Assembly (NCBI GenBank): GCA_035532535.1
Contig: DATKQT010000034.1
Location: 1-64,000, forward strand
DNA: 64,000 nucleotides
Direction of reading: 5' to 3'
From: Palsa-739 sp035532535
Lineage (GTDB): Bacteria; Actinomycetota; Thermoleophilia; Gaiellales; Gaiellaceae
The notes below the pieces were generated by a model, which searched no databases, was not told the DNA's origin, and was given only the letters and a program-made list of their open reading frames with translations. Made by a program: the position numbers and the translations under genes. This document shows positions 50,140 through 58,232 of this stretch, one piece after another (position 1 is the stretch's first letter; the number at the start of each line of letters is the position of its first letter).

Positions 50140-50651
50140 AGGAGCTTCTCCAGTTCTCGTTCGAGCCCGATGACACCAGTCTCTCGCACCTCGAGCGGCA
50201 GCTGCAGGAGTGCGGCTGCGTGCTCCGCGCCGGCATGCAGCTCCGCCGTCGGCTCCTGCGCGAGCCAGACGCAGCGCTCGTAGTTGCGGAAGTAGTCGTC
50301 GCGCAGCTCCGGGTGGCGGTCGAGACCGAGCCCGCGCCAGACGACGCGGTCGAAGCTGCGGACGAGGAAGTCGGTGAGGAAGTACGTCGCCGGCTCGTGC
50401 TCGGCGCCGTACACCTCGTAGCAGTGCGCGCCGACGAGCCGGTCGAAGCCGGCGAGGTCGGCGCCGCAGTGCGCGTACGCGACGACGACCTCGTCGCCGT
50501 TCGCGGCCTCCTCCACGGCCGCGCGGATCCGCTCCGGCCGGTTGTGGAGCTCCGGCGGCACCGGGCGCACGTCGACGTCCCAGCCGCGCCGTGCAGCGAT
50601 CTGCTTCACGTGGATGGCGAGCGCGCCGCAGCTGACGACGACCTTCGTCAT
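50133..50651 (-). CDS. DUF1638 protein
   Basis: A 172-residue DUF1638 member. VVVSCGALAIHVKQIA at the start, VVVAYAHCGADLAGFDRL with a conserved cysteine at about 62, HCYEVYGAEHEPATYFLTDFL and RNYERCVWLAQ follow. DUF1638 genes occur next to non-Pyl mttB homologues, and a role in B12-dependent methyl transfer has been suspected, but the biochemical function is not established. ATG overlaps the reactivase stop; its own stop overlaps the methyltransferase start. Confidence 0.85.
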   Translation of the reverse strand: MTKVVVSCGALAIHVKQIAARRGWDVDVRPVPPELHNRPERIRAAVEEAANGDEVVVAYAHCGADLAGFDRLVGAHCYEVYGAEHEPATYFLTDFLVRSFDRVVWRGLGLDRHPELRDDYFRNYERCVWLAQEPTAELHAGAEHAAALLQLPLEVRETGVIGLERELEKLLC

Positions 50652-52477
50652 CCGGGGAACTTGAGCTGGTCGATGAACAGGTCGTTGAAGTCGGGGCGGC
50701 CGGAGAGCTCGACGTACTCGACCTCGTCAAGGATCGCGTTCGCGGCCGCGCGCTCCGTGACGGAGAGCGCAGCGATCTTCGCGCCCTCGCCGGCGACGTT
50801 CCCGGCCGAGACGATGCGCACGAGCGGCAGCTTCGGCACGAGGCCGATCTTCACCGCGCTCGCCGCGCTGAGATAGGAGCCGAACGACCCGCCGAGCAGC
50901 ACCTGCGCGATCTCGTCCGGCTCGATGCCGAGGTCGCGGCAGAGGATGTTCCAACCGGTCGCGATCGACGCCTTCGCGAACTGGAGCTCGCGCACGTCGC
51001 GCTGCGAGAGGTAGACGTCGTCGGAGAGGTAGAAGACGTTCTCCTCGCCGATCTTCCCGAAGCGGTCCGACGTCTCGAGGATGAAGCGGCCCGAGTGGTC
51101 GAGCATGCCGGCGCCGACGAGCTCCGCGACCGCGTCGACGAGGCCGGAGCCGCACATGCCGACCGGCGCGACGTCGCCGATGACGGTCAGCTGCACCTCG
51201 CCGTCGACGATCTTCACGCCCTCGATGGCGCCGTCGGCGGCGCGCATGCCGCACTTGATCTGCGCCGCCTCGAACGCAGGCCCGGCGGGCGCCGCCGTCG
51301 CGAGCGTCTTGGCGGAGGAGCCGAGCACGATCTCCGAGTTCGTGCCGACGTCGATGAAGAGACGGACGCGGCGGTCGAGCGTGAGGCCCGTCGCGAGGAT
51401 GCCGGCGACGATGTCGGGGCCGACGTACGCGCCGAGCGCAGGGAACGTGACCGCGGGCGCGCGGCGGTGGACGGCGACGCCGAAGTCGGCCGCGGTCGCA
51501 TCCGGCATGCGCCGTGCGACGACTGTGAACGGCGCCATCGACAGCGGCTCCGGATCGATGCCGAGTGCGATCTGGATCATCGTCTGGTTGCCGGCGACGA
51601 CGATCTCGTATACCTCGGCCGGATCGACGCCCGCCTCCTCGCACACCTCGTCGGTGAGCTGCTGAAGCGTCTCGTGCGCGTGCCGCTGCAAGCGTTCGAG
51701 CGCGTCGTCCTCCATCATGATCGCCGAGATCCGGGAGATGACATCTGCGCCGAACGGCTGCTGCGAGTTCAGGATCGACCGCACCGCCTTCGGCAGGCCC
51801 GTCTCGAGGTCGAGCAGCGTCGCGACGACGGTCGTCGTGCCGAGGTCGAAGGCGATCGCGTGGCGGCTCGCGCTCGTGTCGCCCTCCTCGACGTCGATGA
51901 GCACGTCGTCGGCGAGGACGGCGGTCACCTTCCAGTCCGCGCGGCGCAGCGTGCCGCCGAGCTCGCGCACGATGCCGAGCGGCACGCGCAGCTCGACGTC
52001 GTCCATCGCCGCGAGCAGGCGCTCGAGATCCGACTGCTGATCCTCGAGCGTCGACTCGATGAGCTCGACATAGCGTTTCTGCACAGCAGGCCGGAGGATG
52101 ACGTGGCGCCCGACGCCGACGAGCGCAGCCTTCGGCCGCGTCTGCAGCGGCGGCACCTCGATCGTGAGGTCCTCGAGCGTGTTCGCGCGGCACGCGAGCC
52201 GCCAGCCGCTCTTCAGCTCCTCGATCGTGAACGCGCGCGGATCGACCGGGCTGATCGGCGCGTTCCCGGAGACGACCTTGACCTTGCACTTCTTGCACGT
52301 GCCGTGGCCGCCGCAGGTGGAGTCGATTGCGATGCCGTTCCAGCTGGCGGCGTCGAAGATCGTCGTGCCGGCGAGCACGCGCGCCTCTTTGACGGCGCGA
52401 TCCTCGCCCGACTGCAGGAAGCGCAGGCGGACGCGGTCGGGGTGCTGCTCCTCCGGAAGGTCGACGACCGCGCTCAC
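50648..52477 (-). CDS. ferredoxin-ASKHA corrinoid activation protein (RamA/DUF4445-like)
   Basis: A 609-residue protein. The N-terminal 2Fe-2S domain (about 10-105) has its cysteines in DSTCGGHGTCKKCKVKVV and LACRA. The ASKHA ATPase domain begins HAIAFDLGTTTVVATLLDLE (about 205) and includes VYEIVVAGNQTM, LFIDVGTNSEIVLG and GGSFGSYLSAASAVKIGL. Such proteins reduce inactive Co(II) corrinoid back to Co(I), using ATP. It would keep the operon's corrinoid protein active. GTG 52477 overlaps the upstream stop (GTGA). Confidence 0.92.
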   Translation of the reverse strand: MSAVVDLPEEQHPDRVRLRFLQSGEDRAVKEARVLAGTTIFDAASWNGIAIDSTCGGHGTCKKCKVKVVSGNAPISPVDPRAFTIEELKSGWRLACRANTLEDLTIEVPPLQTRPKAALVGVGRHVILRPAVQKRYVELIESTLEDQQSDLERLLAAMDDVELRVPLGIVRELGGTLRRADWKVTAVLADDVLIDVEEGDTSASRHAIAFDLGTTTVVATLLDLETGLPKAVRSILNSQQPFGADVISRISAIMMEDDALERLQRHAHETLQQLTDEVCEEAGVDPAEVYEIVVAGNQTMIQIALGIDPEPLSMAPFTVVARRMPDATAADFGVAVHRRAPAVTFPALGAYVGPDIVAGILATGLTLDRRVRLFIDVGTNSEIVLGSSAKTLATAAPAGPAFEAAQIKCGMRAADGAIEGVKIVDGEVQLTVIGDVAPVGMCGSGLVDAVAELVGAGMLDHSGRFILETSDRFGKIGEENVFYLSDDVYLSQRDVRELQFAKASIATGWNILCRDLGIEPDEIAQVLLGGSFGSYLSAASAVKIGLVPKLPLVRIVSAGNVAGEGAKIAALSVTERAAANAILDEVEYVELSGRPDFNDLFIDQLKFPG

Positions 52478-53331
52478 GTCGTTGCCGCGGCCTGCTTCTC
52501 GCGGTACATGCGGATCCAGGTGGCGCCCCACTCGTCGCGGCCGAGCAGGAAGTCGGTCGCGCGGACGGCCTCGACCATCTCCGGCCGGCGCGAGTCCATG
52601 ATCGCGCTCGTCAGTCCGTGGCTCTGCGCGACGGCGAGGAACGCTGCGCCGAGCGTGTGGCGCCCGGGCAGGCCGAACGACGTGTTGCCGGCGCCGCAGG
52701 TTGTGTTCACGCCGAGCTCGTCGCGCAGCAGATGCAGCGTCTCGACGAAGAGGGTGACCGCGCGCGGCTCGGCGCCGATCGGCATCGCGAGCGGGTCGAT
52801 GATCACGTCCTCCGGCGGGATGCCGTGGTCGCGGGCGACGGAGACGATCTTCTTCGCGATCTCGACGCGGCGTTCCGGCTCCATCGGGATGTCCTCCGCG
52901 TTCGCGAGCCCGATCACGGCGGCACCGTGGCGCGCGACAATGGGCAGGATCGCCTCGAGCCGCTCGTCCTCGCCCGTGACGGAGTTGACGAGCGCCTTGC
53001 CCTGGTAGGCGGAGAGCCCGGCCTCGAGCGCCTCGATGACGGACGAGTCGATGCAGAGCGGGACGTCGGTCAGCCCCTGCACCATGGGGATCGCGGCACC
53101 CATGAGCGCGATCTCGTCGGCGAGCGGGTCGCCGACGTTGACGTCGAGCATGTCGGCGCCACCCGCGAGCTGCTGCGCGACGTCGATCTCGAGCTGGGAG
53201 AGGTCACCCGCCTGGAGCTGCGCCTGGAAGGTCTTGCGCCCGGTCGGGTTGATCCGCTCGCCGATGACGCAGAACGGCTTGTCGGGGCCGATGACAACCG
53301 TTCTAGACGGCGACTGGACGACTGTCTGCAC
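52474..53331 (-). CDS. methyltetrahydrofolate:corrinoid methyltransferase (MtgA/DHPS-like)
   Basis: A 285-residue pterin-binding TIM barrel. CVIGERINPTGRKTFQ, GADMLDVNVGDPLADE, LCIDSSVIEALEAGL, KALVNSVTGEDERLE and GAGNTSFGLPGRHTLGAAFL are the motifs of AcsE/MtgA/MtvA-type proteins. It would move the methyl group from the methylated corrinoid protein to THF. GTG 53331 has a GAGGGAGA ribosome site and lies 29 bp inside the metF 3' end. Confidence 0.92.
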   Translation of the reverse strand: MQTVVQSPSRTVVIGPDKPFCVIGERINPTGRKTFQAQLQAGDLSQLEIDVAQQLAGGADMLDVNVGDPLADEIALMGAAIPMVQGLTDVPLCIDSSVIEALEAGLSAYQGKALVNSVTGEDERLEAILPIVARHGAAVIGLANAEDIPMEPERRVEIAKKIVSVARDHGIPPEDVIIDPLAMPIGAEPRAVTLFVETLHLLRDELGVNTTCGAGNTSFGLPGRHTLGAAFLAVAQSHGLTSAIMDSRRPEMVEAVRATDFLLGRDEWGATWIRMYREKQAAATT

Positions 53332-54223
53332 GTGTCTCCCTCGTTGGTATGCCGAGTCGTTGGCAGAGGCGGGCGATGCCGGCCTCGCGGCGAAAGCTGA
53401 TGAGGTGAAGCCCGGCGACGCCGGGCAGCGAGCGCGCATGCTCTGCCAGTTCGCACGCGACCTCGAAGCACTCGGCCTCGGGGTCGGCGGCGCGCTCGCA
53501 GCGCTCGATGATCGCGGCCGGGACTTCGATGCCGGGGACGTGCTCGTCGATGTAGCGCAGGGCCTTCGGCGAGCGGACGAGGCAGATGGACGGGAGGAGC
53601 GCGCACTGCTCCGCGAGGCCCTTGTCCACGGCTTCACGCATGAAGGCTTCGGTCTGCTCGGGGCGGAAGCCGACCTGGAGTTGGAGGAAGCGCGCGCCTG
53701 CGCGGACTTTCTTCAACGCGCGGTCGACGCGGTAGTCGAACGGCGGCGCTCCGGCGTTCTCGACCGCGCCGAGGAACAGATGCGGCGCGGGGTCGATCGT
53801 GCGTCCGGAGAGATACGTGCCGTTCGCCATCGTGCGGCCGAGCGCGAGGAGCTGAATCGAGTCGAGATCGAAGACGCGGCGAGCCTCGGGCTCGTCGCCG
53901 GCGGTGACGTCGTCGCCGGTGAGGCAGCAGATGTTCTCGATGCCGTGCAGCGCGGCGCCGGCGATCTCCGCCTCGAGCGCGATTCGGTTGCGGTCGCGGC
54001 AGGTGAGCTGCATGACGGGCTCCATGCCGAGCTGCTTGAGCGCGATCGCGACGGCGAGCGGCGACGCGTGCGCGTGCGCGGAGGTGTTGTCGGTCGCGTT
54101 GACGGCGTCAACGTAATCCTCGTACGGAGCGAACTTCTCGTAGACGCCAGAGGTGTCGACGGTGAGCAGCTCCGCCGTGACGACGAAGCGTCCAGCCGCG
54201 AGTGCGTCCTCAAGCCTCGACAT
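53303..54223 (-). CDS. metF: methylenetetrahydrofolate reductase (MetF)
   Basis: A 306-residue TIM-barrel flavoprotein. VVTAELLTVDTSGVYEKFAP carries the catalytic Glu, then DAVNATDNTSAHAHASPLAV, MQLTCRDRNRIALEAEI and ENICCLTGDD. It interconverts 5-methyl-THF and 5,10-methylene-THF. In this operon it probably runs in the oxidative direction, but direction cannot be read from sequence. Overlaps metV by 14 bp and the methyltransferase gene by 29 bp. Confidence 0.92.
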   Translation of the reverse strand: MSRLEDALAAGRFVVTAELLTVDTSGVYEKFAPYEDYVDAVNATDNTSAHAHASPLAVAIALKQLGMEPVMQLTCRDRNRIALEAEIAGAALHGIENICCLTGDDVTAGDEPEARRVFDLDSIQLLALGRTMANGTYLSGRTIDPAPHLFLGAVENAGAPPFDYRVDRALKKVRAGARFLQLQVGFRPEQTEAFMREAVDKGLAEQCALLPSICLVRSPKALRYIDEHVPGIEVPAAIIERCERAADPEAECFEVACELAEHARSLPGVAGLHLISFRREAGIARLCQRLGIPTRETRADSRPVAV

Positions 54224-54557
54224 GCCATCCCTTCGGCATCTGCTTGTCGCGGCCGGTGTAGAGATTGACCCACGACGAGGTTCCTTCGAGGCGGTTGTCG
54301 ACGGGCGGGCGGATGTCGTGGATCTCGTGCGCCCACGGGAGGCGGCGCGAGCGCTCGACGGCTTTCACCCACACGCAGCGCATTTCGGGTTTCACTTCGC
54401 AGTGCCCGTTGGGGCGGACGCCGCCGCACGGGCCGTTGCGGAGCGTCTTCGGACATTCCATCGGGCAGGTGAGGCCGGTCGAGTGCAGCACGCATTGGCC
54501 GCACATGCGGCAGCCGAAGATCGGCTTCTTGATCGCGGCCTCGACGAGCTCGATCAC
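54210..54557 (-). CDS. metV: MetV-like methylene-THF reductase C-terminal zinc/Fe-S protein
   Basis: A 115-residue cysteine-rich protein. FGCRMCGQCVLHSTGLTCPM followed by ECPKTLRNGPCGGVR is the MTHFR_C domain (PF12225 type), fused to or encoded beside MetF in acetogens and some actinobacteria, where MetV links the reductase to electron carriers. Adjacent metF supports a MetFV complex. GTG 54557 overlaps the corrinoid-protein stop. Confidence 0.9.
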   Translation of the reverse strand: MIELVEAAIKKPIFGCRMCGQCVLHSTGLTCPMECPKTLRNGPCGGVRPNGHCEVKPEMRCVWVKAVERSRRLPWAHEIHDIRPPVDNRLEGTSSWVNLYTGRDKQMPKGWHVEA

Positions 54558-55219
54558 GCGGGGACGGCGCTCCGGCGGCGGGCGATGAGGTCCTTGGCGA
54601 GGCGGACCGCGGTCGAAGCGTCGGCCGCGTAGCCGTCGGCGCCGACGCGGTCGGCGTATTCCTGCGTGACCGGCGCGCCGCCGACCATGACGATCACGTT
54701 GTCGCGAATGCCGGCCTTCTCGAGCGCGTTGATGTTCGCCTTGAACATCGGCATCGTCGTGGTGAGGAACGCGGAGAAACCGACGATGTCGGGCTTGTGC
54801 TCGTTGATCGCGTCGATGAACTTCTCGGGCGCGACGTTGACGCCGAGGTCGTGGACGGTGAAGCCGGCGCCCTCGAGCATGATGTTGACGAGGTTCTTGC
54901 CGATGTCGTGCACGTCGCCCTTGACGGTGCCCATGACGTAGGTGCCGACCTGCTGCGCGCCGGTCTCGGCGAGCAGTGGGCGGAGGATGTCGAGCGCGCC
55001 CTGCATCGCGCGTGCGGCGATGAGCATCTCGGGGACGAAGAAGTCGCCGCGCTCGAAGCGAGCGCCGACCTCCTCGAGCGAGGGGATGAGCGCGTCGTAG
55101 AGCATCGACTCCGGCTCGAGCCCTTCCGCGAGGCCGGCGTTCGTCAAGTCCTTCACCTCAGGCGCGTTGCCGATGAGCGTGTTGTCGTACAGGCCTTTGA
55201 GGATCTCTTCGTGGGTCAT
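54554..55219 (-). CDS. corrinoid (B12-binding) methyl-transfer protein, MtgC/MttC-like
   Basis: A 221-residue protein. The N-terminal helical cap (about 1-85; LEEVGARFERGDFFVPEMLIAARAM) precedes the Rossmann B12-binding domain with GTVKGDVHDIGKNLV, whose His is the lower cobalt ligand, SAFLTTTMP and MVGGAPVTQEYADRVGADGY. It shuttles methyl groups between the MttB/MtgB-like and THF methyltransferases. ATG 55219 overlaps the IclR stop. Confidence 0.94.
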   Translation of the reverse strand: MTHEEILKGLYDNTLIGNAPEVKDLTNAGLAEGLEPESMLYDALIPSLEEVGARFERGDFFVPEMLIAARAMQGALDILRPLLAETGAQQVGTYVMGTVKGDVHDIGKNLVNIMLEGAGFTVHDLGVNVAPEKFIDAINEHKPDIVGFSAFLTTTMPMFKANINALEKAGIRDNVIVMVGGAPVTQEYADRVGADGYAADASTAVRLAKDLIARRRSAVPA

Positions 55220-55905
55220 GCGGCACCTCGCATCAGTAGGGAGAGCGTTTGTGCTTCGGCTTTGAGGAGCGGTGCAAGTTCGTCGATGCGCTGCTTCAGT
55301 CGTGACGTGGGGCCGGAGATCGACAACGCGGCGATCGCGATGCCGTTCGCGCCGAGCACGGGCGCGGCAAGCGCGGTGAGCCCGACCTCGAGCTCGTCGA
55401 TCGAGGTCGCGTAGCCGCTCGCGCGGATCGCTTTCGAATGCGCGTGGCCGGCGCCGCCGAAGGTAAGGAAGCACTTGCCGTTCGCGGCGAGCTCGAAGGG
55501 GACGCGGCGCCCGACCCAGTCGGTGACGCCGACGAAGTGTGCGGTGTCCTCCTGCGCGAGGTGCTCGACCCCGTCAGGCCCGGGGACGGCGAGGTTGATC
55601 GTCTCGCCGGAGGCGTCCGCCAGGCGGCGCAGTGAAGGCTGCGCGAGCTCGACGAGGGTCTGCGAGCCGTCGCGGGACGCGTAGCGGAGGAGGACCGGAC
55701 CTGGCCTCAGTCGTCCGCGCTCGCCCAGGCGCTGAACGAGGCCCTGGCGTTCAAGCGCCGACACGAGACGACTGGTCGTGCTCTTTGGGAGGCCGGAATC
55801 GCTCGACAGCTCGCCGATGGACGGCGGATCGTCGGATTCGACCACGCGCACGAGCAACTGCGCTGCACGCTCGATCGCCTGGGTGCCGGAGGGCTCTGTC
55901 GCCAT
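55216..55905 (-). CDS. IclR-family transcriptional regulator
   Basis: A 229-residue regulator. The winged HTH (about 8-70) contains PSIGELSSDSGLPKSTTSRLVSALERQGLV; the effector domain (about 80-225) includes ETINLAVPGPDGVEHLAQ and LTALAAPVLGANGIAIAALSISGP. First gene of the methyl-transfer operon, with its stop overlapping the corrinoid gene. ATG 55905 is preferred because family homology begins there; an upstream start would place a palindromic operator inside the coding sequence. Confidence 0.92.
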   Translation of the reverse strand: MATEPSGTQAIERAAQLLVRVVESDDPPSIGELSSDSGLPKSTTSRLVSALERQGLVQRLGERGRLRPGPVLLRYASRDGSQTLVELAQPSLRRLADASGETINLAVPGPDGVEHLAQEDTAHFVGVTDWVGRRVPFELAANGKCFLTFGGAGHAHSKAIRASGYATSIDELEVGLTALAAPVLGANGIAIAALSISGPTSRLKQRIDELAPLLKAEAQTLSLLMRGAA

Positions 55906-55914
55906 CTCAGATGG

Positions 55915-55930
55915 TGGAACGACCGTTCCA
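55915..55930 (-). promoter_or_regulatory. IclR-type operator in front of the methyl-transfer operon
   Basis: TGGAACGACCGTTCCA: perfect 7-bp half-sites TGGAACG/CGTTCCA with a 2-bp centre, 10 bp upstream of the regulator's ATG. It closely matches the GGAAC-N-GTTCC palindromes bound by IclR proteins, so autoregulation of the 11-gene operon is the natural reading. Confidence 0.72.
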
Positions 55931-55987
55931 CTTGGATTGTGGCTGGCAACCGCCCGATCGTCAAGCGCCACATCGTTCAGTGAACCG

Positions 55988-56704
55988 TTATTTGAGGATG
56001 TTCACGGCTCTCGCTACCACCATCACGGCGAGGCTCAGGCTGATCGCCGACTGCACGAGCATGAGCATCTTCGCCCACCGGCTGAGCGGCAGCGTGTCCG
56101 TCGGGCTGAACGCGGACGCGTTCGTGAACGAGACGTAGAGGTAATCGAGGAACCTCGGCTGCCAGCCGCCCTCGAGGAGCGCCGGCTCCGTCTGCTGCGG
56201 AAAGAGGAAGTCACGCTGGTACGGCAAACAGTCCGGCCTCGCGATCGGGCCGCCGCCGTCGAGCTGCCAGAACCACAACCCGAAGAGCAGGACGTTCGCG
56301 ACCCACATGTGCACCGCTGCGCGTAACAGCGCCGACGCGTTCGCGTGCGCGCCGTTCACGAGCAGGTGCACGAGCAGGATGATCGAGGCACTGTTCGCCG
56401 CGCTGACGATCGCGATCATGGCCAGCGACAACCAGCGCCGCGTCACGCGCACTTGATGCGGGAGCCAGCCGAGCGTTCGCATCAACGGCCCCTCGGGCAC
56501 GCTCACCCCGAGCGCCGCGATCAGGATGACCGTTAGCGCCGGCACCACCCATCGCACTGCCGTGAACGCGCCCGCCGACGAGCCAGCGATGAACCGGCTG
56601 GGCAGGTCGGCGTACAGCCCCGCCGACGCGACGATCGCAGCGGTCGGCCACAGGGGCGACTCCCCGATGGAGGAGAGCCCCACCGCGTTCAGCCGCTTCA
56701 GCAC
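55988..56704 (-). CDS. uncharacterised polytopic membrane protein
   Basis: A 238-residue protein with about six hydrophobic helices. Near the C-terminus FLDYLYVSFTNASAFSPTDT precedes a final helix, a pattern like the pore region of DUF1345/ion-channel-like membrane proteins. I cannot assign a substrate. GTG 56704. Distinct from the operon to its left, from which it is separated by about 80 bp containing the IclR control region. Confidence 0.6.
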   Translation of the reverse strand: MLKRLNAVGLSSIGESPLWPTAAIVASAGLYADLPSRFIAGSSAGAFTAVRWVVPALTVILIAALGVSVPEGPLMRTLGWLPHQVRVTRRWLSLAMIAIVSAANSASIILLVHLLVNGAHANASALLRAAVHMWVANVLLFGLWFWQLDGGGPIARPDCLPYQRDFLFPQQTEPALLEGGWQPRFLDYLYVSFTNASAFSPTDTLPLSRWAKMLMLVQSAISLSLAVMVVARAVNILK

Positions 56705-56724
56705 GTGAAGGGACGCTTGATCGG

Positions 56725-57006
56725 CTAGACGGGCATCGCAGGAGGCTGGCTCGAGTCGTACGAGTCGTCACTCGTCGTCGACCCGCCGGCCGCGGCAAGC
56801 TTCTCCGTCAGCGCCTTGATCTTCGCGACCGTCGCATCGAAGCGCGGATTCGAGACCTCCCCGCTTCCGACCAGCTCGTACGTCGCCTTGCCGAGATCGT
56901 TGTACGCCTGGCTCAGCTCACGCTTCGTCTGGACGTCCTCGACGCCCTCCTTCGCCTTCGTCGCTGCCTGCTCCGCTGCTGCCTTGGCTTTGTCGAGAAG
57001 TCCCAT
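56725..57006 (-). CDS. small helical protein of unknown function
   Basis: A 93-residue protein beginning MGLLDKAKAAAEQAATKAKE, an amphipathic charged helix, followed by a second helix (FDATVAKIKALTEKLAAAGG) and a disordered acidic Pro tail. Many actinobacteria encode such short MGLLDKAK proteins; function unknown. A possible partner of the AIM24 protein encoded 12 bp upstream. Confidence 0.65.
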   Translation of the reverse strand: MGLLDKAKAAAEQAATKAKEGVEDVQTKRELSQAYNDLGKATYELVGSGEVSNPRFDATVAKIKALTEKLAAAGGSTTSDDSYDSSQPPAMPV

Positions 57007-57018
57007 TGCGTCACACTC

Positions 57019-57741
57019 CTATTCGAGGATTGACCCCAGAAGACCACCGATGCCGGCCTCGTCCCTGCCGCCGCCCGCCGCCGCGAGAACGCGGCGCGCG
57101 GTGCGCGAGAACGGCAGGGTCTGCAGCGTGACGTGCCCCGGGCCGGTCATGTGGACGAGGAACAGACCCTCGCCGCCGAACAAGCTCTTCGCAACGCCGC
57201 CCTGCAGCTTCACCTCGTACTTCACGGTCGGCTCGATCATCACCATGCAACCGGTGTCGATGATCAGCCGCTGGCCCGGAGCGAGATCGAAATCGAGAAA
57301 GTCGCCGCCCGCATGCAGCCACACCGTGCCCTTGCCCTTCAGGCGCTGCAGGAAGAAACCCTCGCCGCCGCCGTGCAAGCCCATCCCGAGCTTTTGCGCA
57401 AACGCGCTCTCGATCTCGACGTCGCCGAAGTGGCCGAGGTACGCGTGCCGCTCGCAGATGATCTCGCCGTCGAGCTCGTGCTGGCGGATCGAGCCCGGAA
57501 ACGGCCCCGTGATCCCGACAGCGCCGGCGCTCTTCGCCTCATAGCGGGTCAAGAACAGGCTCTCGCCCGCGAGCAGCTTCCGCTTCAACCCGCCGGCCAG
57601 GCCGCCGGGCATCTCCACTTCCATCGCGATGTCGCCGGTGACGAACATCATCGCGCCCGCTTCCGCGGTCATTCGCTCGCCCGGCTGCAGTGCAACGACG
57701 ACCGCCGGGGCCTGCCCCTCACGAACCGTTGCCTCCATCAC
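57019..57741 (-). CDS. AIM24/TIGR00266 family protein
   Basis: A 240-residue beta-rich protein. ALQPGERMTAEAGAMMFVTG, LAGESLFLTRYEAKSAGAVG, LQGGVAKSLFGGEGLFLVHMTGPG and the surrounding repeats match the AIM24 (TIGR00266) fold, related to the mitochondrial AIM24 protein. Molecular role unknown in bacteria. Start: two consecutive ATGs at 57741. Confidence 0.9.
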   Translation of the reverse strand: MMEATVREGQAPAVVVALQPGERMTAEAGAMMFVTGDIAMEVEMPGGLAGGLKRKLLAGESLFLTRYEAKSAGAVGITGPFPGSIRQHELDGEIICERHAYLGHFGDVEIESAFAQKLGMGLHGGGEGFFLQRLKGKGTVWLHAGGDFLDFDLAPGQRLIIDTGCMVMIEPTVKYEVKLQGGVAKSLFGGEGLFLVHMTGPGHVTLQTLPFSRTARRVLAAAGGGRDEAGIGGLLGSILE

Positions 57742-57756
57742 GGGGGATGCTATTCC

Positions 57757-58176
57757 TCAGCGCGCGTCGCGGCTCGTCGCCACCTCGAGCCGGAAGCCGT
57801 CCGGGTCGAGGAAGAACGTCGCGTAGTACGCCGGGTGGTACTGCGGCCAGAGCTGCGGCGCGTGGAGAACCTCCGCCCCCGCCTCGACAGCCGCAGCGTG
57901 CGCGGCGTTGACGTCCTCCTCCGAGTCGACCGCGAGCGCGAGATGGTGCAGCCCGGGCGCGTACAGCTCGAACGGCTGCTCCTCCAGTGCCTGCCGAAGA
58001 CCGATCGATCCCGAGCCGACGGCCGGGAACCGCAGATAGTGGATCTGCTCGCCGCGCTCGCCCCCGACGAGGAACGGAGCCTCCAGCCCGAGCGGCCCGA
58101 ACACCGCCGCGTAGAACGCGAGCGACCGCCCGAGGTCGCGGCAGACGAGATCGACGTGGCCGAGGCCCACGAGCAC
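57757..58176 (-). CDS. VOC family (glyoxalase/dioxygenase-fold) protein
   Basis: A 139-residue VOC protein with potential metal ligands in LGHVDLVCRD (His), LHHLALAVDS (His) and FFLDPDGFRLEVA (Glu). One betaalphabetabetabeta pair, probably dimeric. Substrate unknown. Starts 56 bp from the divergent adenylate cyclase gene. Confidence 0.85.
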   Translation of the reverse strand: MLVGLGHVDLVCRDLGRSLAFYAAVFGPLGLEAPFLVGGERGEQIHYLRFPAVGSGSIGLRQALEEQPFELYAPGLHHLALAVDSEEDVNAAHAAAVEAGAEVLHAPQLWPQYHPAYYATFFLDPDGFRLEVATSRDAR

Positions 58177-58206
58177 GGTCGGAGGGTACGCGGGAACTTT
58201 CCAGCC

Positions 58207-58225
58207 GCCTAGACCTGTTCTAGGC
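58207..58225. promoter_or_regulatory. palindrome in the VOC/adenylate cyclase divergent region
   Basis: GCCTAGA (58207-58213) and TCTAGGC (58219-58225) are exact complements around CCTGT, 7 bp before the cyclase GTG. Could be an operator or a hairpin at the ribosome site of the cyclase mRNA. Confidence 0.4.
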
Positions 58226-58232
58226 TCCGCTC

